A stretch of DNA of 64,000 nucleotides. It comes from Mesorhizobium sp. NZP2298 (GTDB lineage Bacteria; Pseudomonadota; Alphaproteobacteria; Rhizobiales; Rhizobiaceae). Below are positions 1 through 10,119 of the stretch, piece after piece (position 1 is the stretch's first letter; each line of letters begins with the position of its first letter). The translations under genes and the position numbers were made by a program. The notes under the pieces are model-generated. The model searched no databases. It saw nothing but the letters and a program-made list of their open reading frames with translations, and was not told the origin of the DNA. The stretch covers positions 7,080,001-7,144,000 of the forward strand of contig NZ_CP033365.1 in NCBI RefSeq assembly GCF_013170825.1. The letters are read 5' to 3'.

Positions 1-2
1 AT

Positions 3-2240
3 GTACGCTTCATCGATCTCAGTTCCCTGACCGATGCGGCCTTCGTCGCCAGCGCGATCGCCAGCCCTCTCGGGCTGTCGCTGCTGGCGGAGGATTGCAG
101 CGAGGCGCTCGCGCGCGCGCTGCCGTCGCGCGGCCTGCTGCTGATCCTCGACAATTGCGAACATCTCGTCCGCGCGGTCACCGAGGTGGCCGAGGCGATC
201 CGGCGCCGGGCGCCGGGCGTGATCGTGCTCTGTACCAGCAGAGAGCCATTGCGCGCCCAGGGCGAATGGGTCTTCCGTCTGGAGGGGCTGCCATTGCCGG
301 CGGAGGGCGAGATCAGCGCCGAGGAGGCGCTGCACTATGGGGGCATTCAGCTGTTCAGCGAATGGCTCGGCACGTCGCGGCAGAGTTTTGAACTGACGGC
401 GGAAAACCTGCTGACCGTCTGCCGGATCTGCCACCGCCTGGACGGATTGCCGCTTGCGCTCGAACTTGCCGCCGCAAGTCTGCATGGCTTCTCGCTCACC
501 GAGTATCTCGAGCAGCTCGATGACAATCTGGCGCTGCTTGCCAAAGGGCGCCGCACCGCACCGCCGCGGCAGCAGACGATGAGGGCGACACTCGACTGGA
601 GCCATGCGCTGCTCTCGGAGCAGGAACGCACGCTGCTCCGGCGCCTGTCGCTGTTCCGCTCGGTCTTCGGTTTGAACGCTGTCGCCTGTGCCTGTGCCTG
701 CCCGCAGCTCACCCGGGCCGAAGTGGTGGAATGCCTCGGCGGTCTGGTCGCCAAATCCCTGGTTCAGGCCGACGTGTCGGGCGAGCGGACGGTGTTCCGC
801 CTGCTCGACACCACAAAGGCCTATGCGCGCGAGAAGCTGTTCCTGGCGGGCGAAGCGGCGCAGTTTCGCCGCCGCCATGCCGAGGCGATGCAGGCCATGC
901 TGGAAGAGGCCGCGACGGACTGGCGCCTGCTTCCGGTAGAGGCCTGGCGTGCCCGCTACCTGCCGCTGATCGACGATATTCGCGCCGCTCTCGACTGGGC
1001 CTTCGGACCCGAGGGGGACGCCGATCTGGGCATCGCGTTGACTTCCCGGACCGGCACGCTCGCCTTCCTCGGCTCGCTCCTTGCCGAGTTCCGGGCGCGG
1101 CACGAGAAGGCGCTGGCGGTCCTGGAGCAACGCGCAGCGGATCCGGTGATCGAATTGCGGCTCAGGGCGCAGCTCTGCCGGCTGACCGCGTTCAGCGGCG
1201 GCCCGAACGAGCGCGCGCGGCTCCTGGTCGATGGCGCGGCCGAGATCGCCGGCCGGACCGGCTCCGACGCGCGCATGGCCGAAGCGATGGGCGCGCTCTG
1301 GGGGCTCGGCTTTGCCACCGCCGATGTCGAGGCGATGCATCGGGCCTGCGAAACGACGTGCCTGATCGCCGCGCGGAGCGGCGACGAGACGGCCGGACGG
1401 TTCGCCGACCGCCTGGGCGCAATCACGCATACGTTCACCGGCGATCTGCGGAAGGCGAGGGCGCTTTTCGAATATGGCCGCGACATTCCCGACGGCCGCA
1501 TCGTCCTGCCGAGCTATCATGTTCCGTTGTTTCTGGACCGGGAGCTCACCAGTGCCATCGTCCAGGCGCGGCTGCTTTTTCTCCAGGGTGAAATCGGTCG
1601 CGGCATGGCGCTTGCGGAGGAGTGGGTCGAGACCACCGGACGGCTCGACCACCAGATGCCGTTCCTGGTGATGCTGGGGCTGGTCGCGATCCCGATGCAG
1701 TTCTGGATCGGTGATGTCGATCGCGCCGCCGTGTTGCTCCAGCGGCTGACCCAGCATATCGAGCGGCATTCGGCGGCCTATTACCGGCATCAGTGGGTGC
1801 GCGGATATGAACATGCGCTGCGGCTCCACCGGGGCGCGGACGCTTCCATGAGCGCGGCGGACGGCCTGGACAAGCAGATCCATGATCATCTCTGCACCGT
1901 GCATCCAGCCTTTGTTACACCGGCCGCCCTGGCGCGCGTGCAAACCGGAACGGCCGGCTGGGCCACGGCGGAAATCATGCGGATCGATGCGCTGTATCGG
2001 CTTCGGGCCGGCGAGTCCGAGGCCGGCATGGCCACCCTCATCGCCGCGCGCATGCTTGCGCGCCGTCAGGGGGCGTGGTTCTGGGAGCTGCGCGCCACCC
2101 TCGACCTTGCGACGCATCTCGCCGGCACGGGCCGGCGGGCCGAAGGGAAGGCGCTGCTGGCGCCGCTCCTCGACGGACACGACGCGGAGCCCGCGACGCG
2201 CGACCTCGACGACGCGCGGGCGTTTCTCGACGGTCAGTAG
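3..2240 (+). CDS. STAND/NB-ARC-type ATPase regulator, 5'-truncated by the window
   Basis: The reading frame is already open at the window edge, so the N-terminus (expected nucleotide-binding P-loop and possibly a winged-helix DNA-binding domain) lies upstream. The visible 745 residues begin with a Walker-B-like strand (LLLILDNCEHL, about residues 42-52), then the NB-ARC signature LDGLPLALELAA, then a winged-helix-like stretch, and finally a long alpha-helical region resembling TPR repeats. This order is typical of predicted ATPases of the COG3903 regulator family, which act as signal-dependent transcription regulators; the ligand is unknown. It ends 7 bp inside the convergent cydB. Regulator function is inferred from family only. 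Confidence 0.75.
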   Translation, partial: VRFIDLSSLTDAAFVASAIASPLGLSLLAEDCSEALARALPSRGLLLILDNCEHLVRAVTEVAEAIRRRAPGVIVLCTSREPLRAQGEWVFRLEGLPLPAEGEISAEEALHYGGIQLFSEWLGTSRQSFELTAENLLTVCRICHRLDGLPLALELAAASLHGFSLTEYLEQLDDNLALLAKGRRTAPPRQQTMRATLDWSHALLSEQERTLLRRLSLFRSVFGLNAVACACACPQLTRAEVVECLGGLVAKSLVQADVSGERTVFRLLDTTKAYAREKLFLAGEAAQFRRRHAEAMQAMLEEAATDWRLLPVEAWRARYLPLIDDIRAALDWAFGPEGDADLGIALTSRTGTLAFLGSLLAEFRARHEKALAVLEQRAADPVIELRLRAQLCRLTAFSGGPNERARLLVDGAAEIAGRTGSDARMAEAMGALWGLGFATADVEAMHRACETTCLIAARSGDETAGRFADRLGAITHTFTGDLRKARALFEYGRDIPDGRIVLPSYHVPLFLDRELTSAIVQARLLFLQGEIGRGMALAEEWVETTGRLDHQMPFLVMLGLVAIPMQFWIGDVDRAAVLLQRLTQHIERHSAAYYRHQWVRGYEHALRLHRGADASMSAADGLDKQIHDHLCTVHPAFVTPAALARVQTGTAGWATAEIMRIDALYRLRAGESEAGMATLIAARMLARRQGAWFWELRATLDLATHLAGTGRRAEGKALLAPLLDGHDAEPATRDLDDARAFLDGQ

Positions 2241-3220
2241 CTGGGGCGGTCGTCCCGAAGCTTGCCGCGAAACACCCAATAGACGACGACTGTGTAGAGC
2301 AACGTCAGCGGCAGCACCACGATGCCGGCAAACCAGAAGAGAAAGGAGAGGCTGGAGGGCGGCGCCGCAGCCTGCCAGATCGTCAAGCTAAACGGAACGA
2401 TATAGGGCAGAAACGATACGGCAAGTGTGCCAAAGGCTGCGATGAAGATCAGGGCGGCGCCGCGAAACGGCACTGCATCGCGCCGCTTGATAAGGCCGTA
2501 AAGCACGGTGATGCCGCCCGCTAGCCCGAGCAGGGGGAAAATCCCAAGGACAGGCCGTTCTAGCCAGCGTGTCATTACCGGCAGATCGAGCAACAGCGAC
2601 GCAACAAACGCCACGGCGAGAAACAGCAACACGCTGCGCAGGAGCCAGGCGGTCTGCCGGTACGCACGCTCGCGCATCGCGCCTCTGGTCTTGGCGATCA
2701 GCCAGGTGGAACCGATCATTGCATAGCCGAGGCAGAGACCGAGTCCGCAGAGCAAGGGGAAAGGACGCGCCCAGAAGAAAGCCCCACCGGTGAACTGGCC
2801 GGCATGGTTTGGTAGCCCCTCGACCAGTGCGCCCACCGCACAGCCTTGGACAAAAGACGCTAACAGAGATCCGAGCCCGAAACCCGCATCCCAGACCGCG
2901 CGGGAGCCGGTCGACTTCTCGCGGAACTCGAAGGCGACCCCGCGCAGGATCAGGCCGCAAAGCATCAGGATGAGCGGGAGGTAGAAGGCACTGAGAAGCA
3001 GCGCGTAGACGGAGGGGAAAGCGCCGAACAACACCGTACCGGAAATCACGAGCCAGGTTTCGTTACCATCCCAGACAGGCGCGATCGCATGAAGCATCTC
3101 GCGCTTCTCGTCCTCGGTCCGAGCGAAGCCAAAGAGGATGCCGACCCCGAGATCGAAGCCGTCGAGCAGGACATAGAGAAATACGGCAAGCGCGAGCGCC
3201 GCAGTCCAGAAAACGATCAT
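2234..3220 (-). CDS. cydB: Cytochrome bd-type quinol oxidase subunit II
   Basis: CydB is the second membrane subunit of the bd-type terminal oxidase, which oxidises quinol and reduces oxygen to water without pumping protons. The 328-residue product has about eight hydrophobic segments and the typical start MIVFWTAALALAVFLYVLLD followed by GFDLGVGILFGF. The start overlaps the cydA stop by four bases (ATGA), showing translational coupling. No CydX-like small ORF follows; the gene ends tail-to-tail with the STAND ATPase gene. Together with the short CydA it most resembles the cyanide-insensitive (CIO) branch. Confidence 0.95.
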   Translation of the reverse strand: MIVFWTAALALAVFLYVLLDGFDLGVGILFGFARTEDEKREMLHAIAPVWDGNETWLVISGTVLFGAFPSVYALLLSAFYLPLILMLCGLILRGVAFEFREKSTGSRAVWDAGFGLGSLLASFVQGCAVGALVEGLPNHAGQFTGGAFFWARPFPLLCGLGLCLGYAMIGSTWLIAKTRGAMRERAYRQTAWLLRSVLLFLAVAFVASLLLDLPVMTRWLERPVLGIFPLLGLAGGITVLYGLIKRRDAVPFRGAALIFIAAFGTLAVSFLPYIVPFSLTIWQAAAPPSSLSFLFWFAGIVVLPLTLLYTVVVYWVFRGKLRDDRPSY

Positions 3221-4626
3221 GAGCGCAACTCCATGCTCGGACGTTCGGCTCCGGGACTATAACCGGGCACGGAGAGAGGGCGCTTGGGGTTGGTCTCGGG
3301 GCCGGCGGGCCCCTCGCCGGGAACCGGCCCGGCGCGCAACATACGATAGATGTAGAGAGTTCCGGCGGCGAAAATCAGCAGATAGATGGCCGCGAAGAGC
3401 GCGAGACTGATTGTGACGAGGCCCGGGGAAAGCGTCGGCGTCACCGCCTCGGCCGTACGCAACTGACCATAGACGACCCAAGGTTGCCGACCGACCTCGG
3501 CGGTAAACCAGCCCATCAGCGTCGCAATAAATCCCAGCGGGAAGGAGCAGGCTATGGGCCATAGCAGCCATCGCCGCCCGAACAGCCGGCCCGTTGCGGC
3601 ATGCAGGCCACCATACCAGGCCAGAACCAGCATCAGAAGACCACAGCCGACCATCAGACGGAAGGCGAAAAAGGGGATCAGCACAGGAGGGCGCTGATCC
3701 TGCGGGAAGTCGCTCAGCCCGACTTCCTTTGAGTTGAGGGTCATCGTCGCGATCAGGCTGCCGAGATACGGCACGCTGAGCGCGAAATGGTCTGTCTGAT
3801 GTTTGGCGTCAGGGATCGCAAACAGTATTTCGGAGGCGGGCTGCTCATCGTGCCAGCGACCTTCGATCGCCGCAAATTTTGCCGGCTGACGGTCGTGAAC
3901 GAAATCGCCTGTCAGATGACCGAAGAGCATTTGCGCCGGGACCAAAACGGCCGCAAGACCAAGCCCCATGCGAAGCATGACGCGCGCCTCGGCTGCGTAG
4001 CGACCCTGGAGCATATACCATGCCCCGGTGGCCGCGACGCAGAAGGCGCCCGTGACGTAAGAGGCAAGCAGCATGTGGGGGAAGCGCACCAGCACCGCGG
4101 GGCTGAATACGATTGCCGCCCAGTCCGTTGGCACGAACAGCCCCTGCGCATCGATGCGGAAGCCGGTCGGCCACTGCATCCAACTGTTGTTCACCATGAT
4201 CCAGAAGGCCGAGAGGCTGGTGCCGAGACAAACCATGACGCAGGACAGAAAGTAGAGCCATGGCGGCACCCGGTCCCGCCCGAAGATCAGAAGCCCGAAG
4301 AAGCTCGCCTCAAGCGCAAAGGCGGTGAAGCTCTCGTAGCCAAGCAGCGGACCTTGGATCGGCCCGGTGCGAGCCGCAAGGACGCTCCAATTCGTGCCGA
4401 ACTCGAAGGACATGACAATGCCGGAGACGACGCCGAGCCCAAAGGAAATCGCGAAGATTTTCAGCCAGAAGTCGAACAGAACCCGGTAGAGCGGCCGGCC
4501 TGTGGCGAGCCTCAGGCCTTCCAAAACCGCCAACCAGGCCGCGAGGCCCACGGTGAGAGCGGGAAAGATGATGTGGAACGAGACGGTGAAGGCGAACTGG
4601 AGGCGGGAGAGGAGCAGCGCCGTCAT
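3217..4626 (-). CDS. cydA: Cytochrome bd-type quinol oxidase subunit I
   Basis: CydA carries the haems and the quinol site of the bd oxidase. The 469-residue protein has the conserved N-terminal histidine in FHIIFPALTVG (His18, equivalent to the haem b595 ligand of the family) and the signature GRQPWVVYG near residue 375. At 469 residues it is shorter than E. coli CydA (about 520), as expected for the short-Q-loop CIO subtype. The start is preceded by GGAG seven bases upstream. It lies 13 bp after poxB, so pyruvate oxidation by PoxB and quinol oxidation by CydAB are likely made from one mRNA. Confidence 0.95.
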   Translation of the reverse strand: MTALLLSRLQFAFTVSFHIIFPALTVGLAAWLAVLEGLRLATGRPLYRVLFDFWLKIFAISFGLGVVSGIVMSFEFGTNWSVLAARTGPIQGPLLGYESFTAFALEASFFGLLIFGRDRVPPWLYFLSCVMVCLGTSLSAFWIMVNNSWMQWPTGFRIDAQGLFVPTDWAAIVFSPAVLVRFPHMLLASYVTGAFCVAATGAWYMLQGRYAAEARVMLRMGLGLAAVLVPAQMLFGHLTGDFVHDRQPAKFAAIEGRWHDEQPASEILFAIPDAKHQTDHFALSVPYLGSLIATMTLNSKEVGLSDFPQDQRPPVLIPFFAFRLMVGCGLLMLVLAWYGGLHAATGRLFGRRWLLWPIACSFPLGFIATLMGWFTAEVGRQPWVVYGQLRTAEAVTPTLSPGLVTISLALFAAIYLLIFAAGTLYIYRMLRAGPVPGEGPAGPETNPKRPLSVPGYSPGAERPSMELRS

Positions 4627-4639
4627 CGTCTCGCTCCGG

Positions 4640-6376
4640 TCAGTGCCAGAGGTTGGTTTTGGCCAGATCGACGATTTCGTCCGCCCTGCCGTTCATGATC
4701 GCGCGGAGCATGTAGAGGGAGAAGCCCTTGGCCATCTCGACCGTGATCGCCGGCGGCATCGCGAGTTCGGTCCGCGTCACGACGGCATCGACGACCACCG
4801 GACCGTCATGGTCGAGCGCCGCGCGGATGCCGGCCTCGATCTCCGACGCATGTTCGATCCGGATGCCGCGGATACCGACGGCCTCCGCCAGGGCCGCGAA
4901 ATTCGGGTTGGTCAGATCGGTGCCGAAGGGCACGAAGCCGGCCGATTGCTGCTCGACCTCGACGAAGCCGAGGGCGCCGTTGTTGAAGATGACGATCTTG
5001 GCCGGAAGCTTGTGCTGCACCAGGGTCAGCAGATCGCCCATCAGCATGGTGAAGCCGCCGTCGCCCGACAGCGAGATCACCTGACGGCTCGGGAAGGCCG
5101 CCTGCGCCCCGATCGCCTGGACCATGCCATTGGCCATCGAGCCATGGTTGAACGAGCCGATCAGGCGGCGCTTGCCGTTCATCTTCAGGTAGCGCGCGGC
5201 CCAGACCGTGGGAGTGCCGACATCGCAGGTGAAGACCGCATCCTCCGAGGCAAGCTCGCTGACCGCGCGGGCGATCTGCTGGGGGTGGATCTGTTGTCCG
5301 CGCCGGTCCGGCGCGCCGAGGGCGTCAAGCCCCGCGCGGGCGCTTTGATAGTGCCGCACCGCCTGATCGAGATGGCTGCGCCCCTCGCGCACCGCAAGCT
5401 GCGGCAGAAGGGCGGTCACCGTCGCCTTGACGTCCCCGACGAGCGCGCGGTCAACCGAGGTGCGCCGCCCGAGTCGCCCCGGCGCGATATCGACCTGCAC
5501 GGTCACCACGCCTGGGCCCTTGGGGAAGAACTGCCGATAGGGGAAGTCGGCACCAAGCACGAGCAACACGTCGCAGTCGAGCATGGCGTAATAGCCCGAG
5601 GAGAAGCCGATCAGCCCGGTCATGCCGACATCGAACGCATTGTCGTATTCGACATGTTCCTTGCCGCGCATCGTGTGCACGATGGGCGCCTTGAGCCGGC
5701 TGGCAAGCGCCACGACCTCGTCATGCGCACCGGCACATCCGGCACCGCAGAAGATGGTCACGCGGCCCTCCTGATTGAGCAGCTCGGCCAGCGCCTCGAC
5801 CTCTTCGGTGGGGGGCACCACGACCGGGGCCTTCGGCAGCAGCCCGGAGGATTTCGATTTGGCCTCTGTTGCGGCGGGCTTCAGCGCCACGTCGCCGGGG
5901 ATCACCAGCACCGAGACGCCGCGCTGGCCGACGGCGGTGCGGATCGCGGTTTCGAGGCTGCGCGGCATCTGCGCCGGGTCGGAGACCAGTTCGCAGAAAT
6001 GGCTGCATTCGCGAAACAGCTCCTGCGGATGGGTTTCCTGGAAATAGCCCGAGCCGATCTCGGCGGAAGGAATATGGGCGGCGATCGCCAGCACCGGGAC
6101 ATGCGAGCGGTGGCAGTCGAAAAGCCCGTTGATCAGGTGCAGGTTGCCCGGCCCGCAGCTGCCCGCACAGACCACGAGATCGCCGGTCAGATGGGCCTCG
6201 GCGCCAGCGGCGAAGGCACCGGCTTCTTCGTTGCGGACATGGATCCACTCGATCTGGGTCTGCTTGCGGATCGCATCTGTGATGCCGTTCAGGCTGTCGC
6301 CGACGACGCCATAAATGCGTCTGATGCCGGCGGCCTGGAGCGTTTCGACGAGTTGCTGGGCTACGGTAAGGGACAT
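4640..6376 (-). CDS. poxB: Pyruvate dehydrogenase (quinone), thiamine-diphosphate dependent
   Basis: PoxB-type enzymes oxidatively decarboxylate pyruvate to acetate and CO2 and pass electrons to membrane quinone. The 578-residue length fits the family (E. coli PoxB about 572). Visible motifs are the catalytic glutamate region [15 protein letters not shown] near residue 50, a central FAD/DHS-like domain, and the ThDP-binding [11 protein letters not shown]...FNN segment in the last third. The start at 6376 is preferred over an ATG 15 bp upstream because AGGAG lies six bases before it. The neighbours cydAB and dld suggest a respiratory bypass. Other ThDP oxidases (acetolactate-synthase-like) are possible, but the [20 protein letters not shown] region is PoxB-like. 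Confidence 0.9.
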   Translation of the reverse strand: MSLTVAQQLVETLQAAGIRRIYGVVGDSLNGITDAIRKQTQIEWIHVRNEEAGAFAAGAEAHLTGDLVVCAGSCGPGNLHLINGLFDCHRSHVPVLAIAAHIPSAEIGSGYFQETHPQELFRECSHFCELVSDPAQMPRSLETAIRTAVGQRGVSVLVIPGDVALKPAATEAKSKSSGLLPKAPVVVPPTEEVEALAELLNQEGRVTIFCGAGCAGAHDEVVALASRLKAPIVHTMRGKEHVEYDNAFDVGMTGLIGFSSGYYAMLDCDVLLVLGADFPYRQFFPKGPGVVTVQVDIAPGRLGRRTSVDRALVGDVKATVTALLPQLAVREGRSHLDQAVRHYQSARAGLDALGAPDRRGQQIHPQQIARAVSELASEDAVFTCDVGTPTVWAARYLKMNGKRRLIGSFNHGSMANGMVQAIGAQAAFPSRQVISLSGDGGFTMLMGDLLTLVQHKLPAKIVIFNNGALGFVEVEQQSAGFVPFGTDLTNPNFAALAEAVGIRGIRIEHASEIEAGIRAALDHDGPVVVDAVVTRTELAMPPAITVEMAKGFSLYMLRAIMNGRADEIVDLAKTNLWH

Positions 6377-6431
6377 GGTCTGCTCCTGCATTGGCGTGGA
6401 GCGGGGCCGCGCGCGGGCGGCCCCGCCGGCT

Positions 6432-7247
6432 TCACGCGAGGTAGTTCCTGAGGACGCGAAGGTCGGAGACGGAATAGGCGAAGCTGAAGCGATAGCCGCG
6501 GCCGACGCGCAGCGGGGCGATGCGGTGGATTTCTTCGCCCTCGGCCTCGGGAATGCGCAGCTCGGCCGAGCCTGCCCACATGCCGACCATGGCCGGATCG
6601 TCGACCAGCGACAGGGTCAGTTCATCGACCGCAGGTGTGCCTTGCAGACTCGCGACGAGGTTGGGGAAATACCGCCGGATGGTGGTTGGCCGATTGAAGA
6701 CGGTGGTCGGATCGTCGACCTTTTCCTCAAGCTGGATGCGTGCGGTGGCGATCCGTTCGCCATGCGCCGAGACGCTGGCGCCGAAGCGGCTGCCGGGGGC
6801 CAGCGGTGCGGCGGCAAGGCTGGGCACCGGGAAGCTGCGGGTCTGGAACACGCTGCCGATCTTCTTCGGGAAGCCTTGCGTCCAGCCGCGTGCGAGAGCG
6901 GCGTCATTGTCGACGAAGATATAGGGGCAATAGGTGACCGGCATGCCTTCGAACACCGCGTCGAGCAGGATGAACGCCTCGCGGTACTGATAGCGCGCGG
7001 GATCGGTCAGTTCGTCCTGTTCGCCGGTGAATTGCCAGTCGAGAAACCAGCAGAACGCGCGGCCTGCGCTGCCGTCGTCCAGCGTCATGCCGGGCGGAAG
7101 CAGGGCCGCGACCGCGGCGGGATCGGCCCAGTATTCGACCGCGATGCAATCGCTGGCGTAATGCCAGGGCGGCGTCGGGTTGAGCGAGGACTTGCCCTCG
7201 GGCGAAAGTGGCACGCAATAGCCGCGCGGTGGGGTTTGGTCCGGCAT
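6432..7247 (-). CDS. Acetoacetate decarboxylase family protein
   Basis: The 271-residue protein belongs to the acetoacetate decarboxylase (ADC) superfamily, whose classical members decarboxylate acetoacetate through a Schiff-base lysine. The segment [20 protein letters not shown] followed by GFPKKIG carries the paired lysines expected at the active site. The start at 7247 has AGGAG seven bases upstream; the longer open frame is not needed. It sits between the dld remnant and poxB in one direction with gaps of 40 and 55 bp, so it is probably co-transcribed. Many family members have other substrates, so the true reaction is uncertain. Confidence 0.8.
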   Translation of the reverse strand: MPDQTPPRGYCVPLSPEGKSSLNPTPPWHYASDCIAVEYWADPAAVAALLPPGMTLDDGSAGRAFCWFLDWQFTGEQDELTDPARYQYREAFILLDAVFEGMPVTYCPYIFVDNDAALARGWTQGFPKKIGSVFQTRSFPVPSLAAAPLAPGSRFGASVSAHGERIATARIQLEEKVDDPTTVFNRPTTIRRYFPNLVASLQGTPAVDELTLSLVDDPAMVGMWAGSAELRIPEAEGEEIHRIAPLRVGRGYRFSFAYSVSDLRVLRNYLA

Positions 7248-7287
7248 GTGTCGTTTCTCCTGTTCCGGGCACGGCAAGGGGCCGCGC

Positions 7288-8264
7288 CTACTTCCATTTG
7301 GCCAGCTTGAAGGTATGGCCGAACCCGGGGTTGAAGGAATTGGTGGGGTCGAGGCTGTGGTAATGGTCCACCAGTGCGGGCTTTGCGATGTAGAGGTGGC
7401 CGACTGCCGGGTATTCCGCGCCGCGCGCGTCGAGCAGCTTCCACATCGCATGTTCGATGTCGTCGTGCCTGAAGCCCTTTTTCACGACATAATCCTCGGC
7501 GTTAAAGCGCGCCGGCGTCGTCGCCGAGATATCGCGCACATGCTCCTGATAGCCGTGATCCGAGCAGAAACGGTGCGGATCGTCCTCGATCTCGGCCGCG
7601 GCAAAGTCGCCCTTCTGGACCCGGGCGAGGATCGCCTCGGATCGTCACCGAGCCGGATCCCCAGATGGTTGATGAGTTCGATGCGGCCCTCCGCCGTCAC
7701 CTGCGCGTAAAGCGTCATCTGCGTGAAGGCCGGCCCGCGGTGAATCAACGCGCCGCCGGAGTTGTTGCAAACACCACCGAAGACCGAAGAGCCGATGCAG
7801 GAGGAGCCGATCACCGAATGCGGGTTGCGCCCGAGCGGCTCCAGTGTCTTTTCCAGCTTAAAGAGCATCGCGCCGGGGAGGCAGACAACCTGGGCGCCGT
7901 CACGGATGACGTGAATCCGGTCCATCCGCATCGTGCTGATGATGACGATGTCTCGGTCATAGGTGTCGCCGTCGGGTGTCGAGCCGCCGGTGATCCCGGT
8001 GTTGGCCGCCTGCATCAGTACGATCTTTCCAGCAGCGACGCAGGCATTCAGCACATGCCACTGCTCGATCAGGTTGCCCGGCCGCACGCCGGCAAGCGCC
8101 GGTCCCTCGCGGAAGCGGAAGCCTTTGCGAAACCGCCGGGTGCTTGAGGGGTTGGTCAGCACATGGGATGCGCCAACGATCCGCTTCAGGTCGGCAATCA
8201 GCTCGAAATTCGTGGCGGCAACCGCAGGCTGCCAAGCGGTGACGATCGGGCGTGAAAGGGGCAT
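7288..8264 (-). pseudogene. dld: Quinone-dependent D-lactate dehydrogenase remnant (frameshift plus large internal deletion)
   Basis: Residues 1-210 from the start at 8264 match the FAD-binding half of membrane D-lactate dehydrogenase (NTGITGGSTPDGDTYDRDIV, SSCIGSSVFGGVCNNSGGAL, LINHLGIRLGDDP). At about 7638 one base is missing: the Dld reading continues one frame over (ILARVQKGDFAAAEIEDDPHRF...DISATTPARFNAED). After that, roughly 300 codons of the family's middle region are absent and the sequence resumes in frame with the Dld C-terminus (YVVKKGFRHDD...VGHLYIAK...DPTNSFNPGFGHT) up to the stop at 7288. E. coli Dld has about 571 residues. The gene cannot make an active enzyme. It would have supplied electrons to the CydAB quinol oxidase downstream. 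Confidence 0.9.
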
Positions 8265-8460
8265 CGGAGTCTCCGTCGAAGCCGAGATCAGTGCGCGACC
8301 CGGCCCGGCGGCCCGATCGGGATTGTGCAGCTGCTATATCCACCCAAGCGCACGGCAGCGCATGTTGGCTGTTGTTGGACTTTGTTGGGCACCTAGAGTG
8401 CCGCTGGATCGGATCGCGGTTTCAGGCAATCTCACGCGCGTCGCAGCCGAGGAGCGCCGC

Positions 8461-10119
8461 ATGGACATCGTCACCAACTCCCTCGTCCTTTTGGCTGCGG
8501 TGGTGCTGAGCGCCGAGCTCGGCCGGGCCCTCGGGCTGGCGGTGCCGCGACCGCTGCTGCAGATCGCGCTCGGCGCCGCGATCGCCGCGGTGGCGCCTCT
8601 CGGTTTCACGCTCAGTCCTGACGTCTTCTTTCTGCTCTTCCTGCCCCCGCTACTTTTCCTCGATGGCTGGCGCATCCCGAAAGGCGGGCTGCGGCGTGAT
8701 CGCGGAACCATCGTCGCTTTGGCTTTCGGCCTGGTCTTCTTCACGGTGCTCGGGCTCGGCGTCTTCGTCCATGCGACTGTCCCCGCAGTGCCGCTTTCTG
8801 TTGCCTTCGCGCTCGCCGCCGCGGTCTCGCCGACCGATCCGGTGGCGGTTACCGCGATCGCGCAGCACGTGCCGGTGCCGCCGCGCCTGCTTGCCATCTT
8901 GGAGGGGGAGGCGCTGCTGAACGATGCCTCCGGTCTGGTCGCGATGCGCTTCGCCGTTGCCGCGGCAATGACCGATCCGGTCTCGCTATCGCAGGCCGGC
9001 CTAACGTTTCTCTGGCTGGTGGCCGGGGGCCTTGGCATCGGGTTTTGCCTGACCTGGGCAGTGGTCGGGTTGAAGAACCAAGTTGCCCTCCGGCTTGGTG
9101 AGGAGGCCGATGCCCAGATTCTGATCAGCCTGCTCCTGCCGTTCGGGGCTTATCTGATCGCGGACCGGATCGGTGCCTCGGCCATCCTCGCCGCAGTCGG
9201 TGCCGGCCTCGCGATGAGCCGCGCAGAGCAATCGGGCACGGCACTGCCGCTGACCCGGATCCGGCGTGCGGCCGTCTGGACGACGATCGGCTTTGCTGCC
9301 AACGGGGTGATGTTTGTCCTGCTTGGCGAGCAGCTTCCGAAGCTTGTCGCGAATGCCAGCGCGACCATACGAAGCCTCAACCACATGTCTCCAATCTGGC
9401 TGCTCGTCTATGTGATCGTGATCGGCCTTGTCCTCACTGCGCTACGGTTTCTTTGGGTTTGGGCCTCCCTCCGGTTCGTACTTTTGCGCGCCCGCAACGG
9501 TCGGGGTGCCGCTCAGGTCCCGGGGCTGCGGCTGGTTGCGGCGACTGCGCTTGCAGGTGTGCGCGGAGCGGTGACGCTGGCCGGCATCCTCACACTCCCC
9601 TTGCGCGACGCCACCGGCGCGCCTTTTCCGGGCCGCGACCTTGTGGTGCTGATCGCCGCAGGCCTCATTCTGATGTCGCTGATCGCGGCGAGCATCGGGT
9701 TGCCGCTGCTGCTCCGCGGGCTAGCGCTGCCGGCTGCCACCGCCGATGAGGGCGAAACGGAGGCGCGTCTCGCGGCGGCGCGTGATGCGATCGCGGCCGT
9801 CATTCGAACCCGGGACGGCCCTGCCATCGGGGAAGGCGGTCCAGATGTCCTCGCGGCGGCAGCGGAGCCGGTCCTGAGCTTTTACGAGCGCCGTATCGCG
9901 GGCCTGACGGCAGGCATGCCGAGCGCAAGCGATCAAGTGACCAGATCCGAACATGCGTTCTGGCTCGCAGCGATCCGGGCCGAGCGGCGCACGCTCTACC
10001 AATGCGCCCGTGCCGGCAGCTTGTCGGATAGCCTTGCCCGGCAGATGGTACGGGAGCTTGATCTGGTCGAGTTGCGCCTTGCGGGCAGTGACGGTTCTTT
10101 TGCAAACTCCGCTTCGTAA
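8461..10119 (+). CDS. CPA1-family Na+/H+ antiporter
   Basis: The 552-residue protein has about 12 hydrophobic segments followed by a hydrophilic C-terminal tail of about 130 residues, the layout of bacterial CPA1 (NhaP-like) sodium or potassium/proton antiporters. Ion-binding motifs of the family are visible: SPTDPVAVTAI near residue 125 and EGEALLNDASGLVAM near residue 150. The ATG at 8461 is chosen over the long upstream open frame because GAGGAG lies shortly before it and the N-terminal helix begins there. It is divergent from dld. Cation specificity cannot be read from sequence. Confidence 0.88.
   Translation: MDIVTNSLVLLAAVVLSAELGRALGLAVPRPLLQIALGAAIAAVAPLGFTLSPDVFFLLFLPPLLFLDGWRIPKGGLRRDRGTIVALAFGLVFFTVLGLGVFVHATVPAVPLSVAFALAAAVSPTDPVAVTAIAQHVPVPPRLLAILEGEALLNDASGLVAMRFAVAAAMTDPVSLSQAGLTFLWLVAGGLGIGFCLTWAVVGLKNQVALRLGEEADAQILISLLLPFGAYLIADRIGASAILAAVGAGLAMSRAEQSGTALPLTRIRRAAVWTTIGFAANGVMFVLLGEQLPKLVANASATIRSLNHMSPIWLLVYVIVIGLVLTALRFLWVWASLRFVLLRARNGRGAAQVPGLRLVAATALAGVRGAVTLAGILTLPLRDATGAPFPGRDLVVLIAAGLILMSLIAASIGLPLLLRGLALPAATADEGETEARLAAARDAIAAVIRTRDGPAIGEGGPDVLAAAAEPVLSFYERRIAGLTAGMPSASDQVTRSEHAFWLAAIRAERRTLYQCARAGSLSDSLARQMVRELDLVELRLAGSDGSFANSAS

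Noticed and set aside
2234..2300. Search for a CydX-like small subunit after cydB
   Set aside because: cydB overlaps the end of the convergent regulator gene and no short hydrophobic ORF with a ribosome site is present.
3787..4698. 303-codon plus-strand open frame
   Set aside because: Antisense to cydA with composition typical of a shadow frame.
4502..6451. 649-codon plus-strand open frame
   Set aside because: It is antisense to poxB and the cydA start, with His/Asp/Arg-rich composition caused by high GC; poxB motifs on the other strand are complete.
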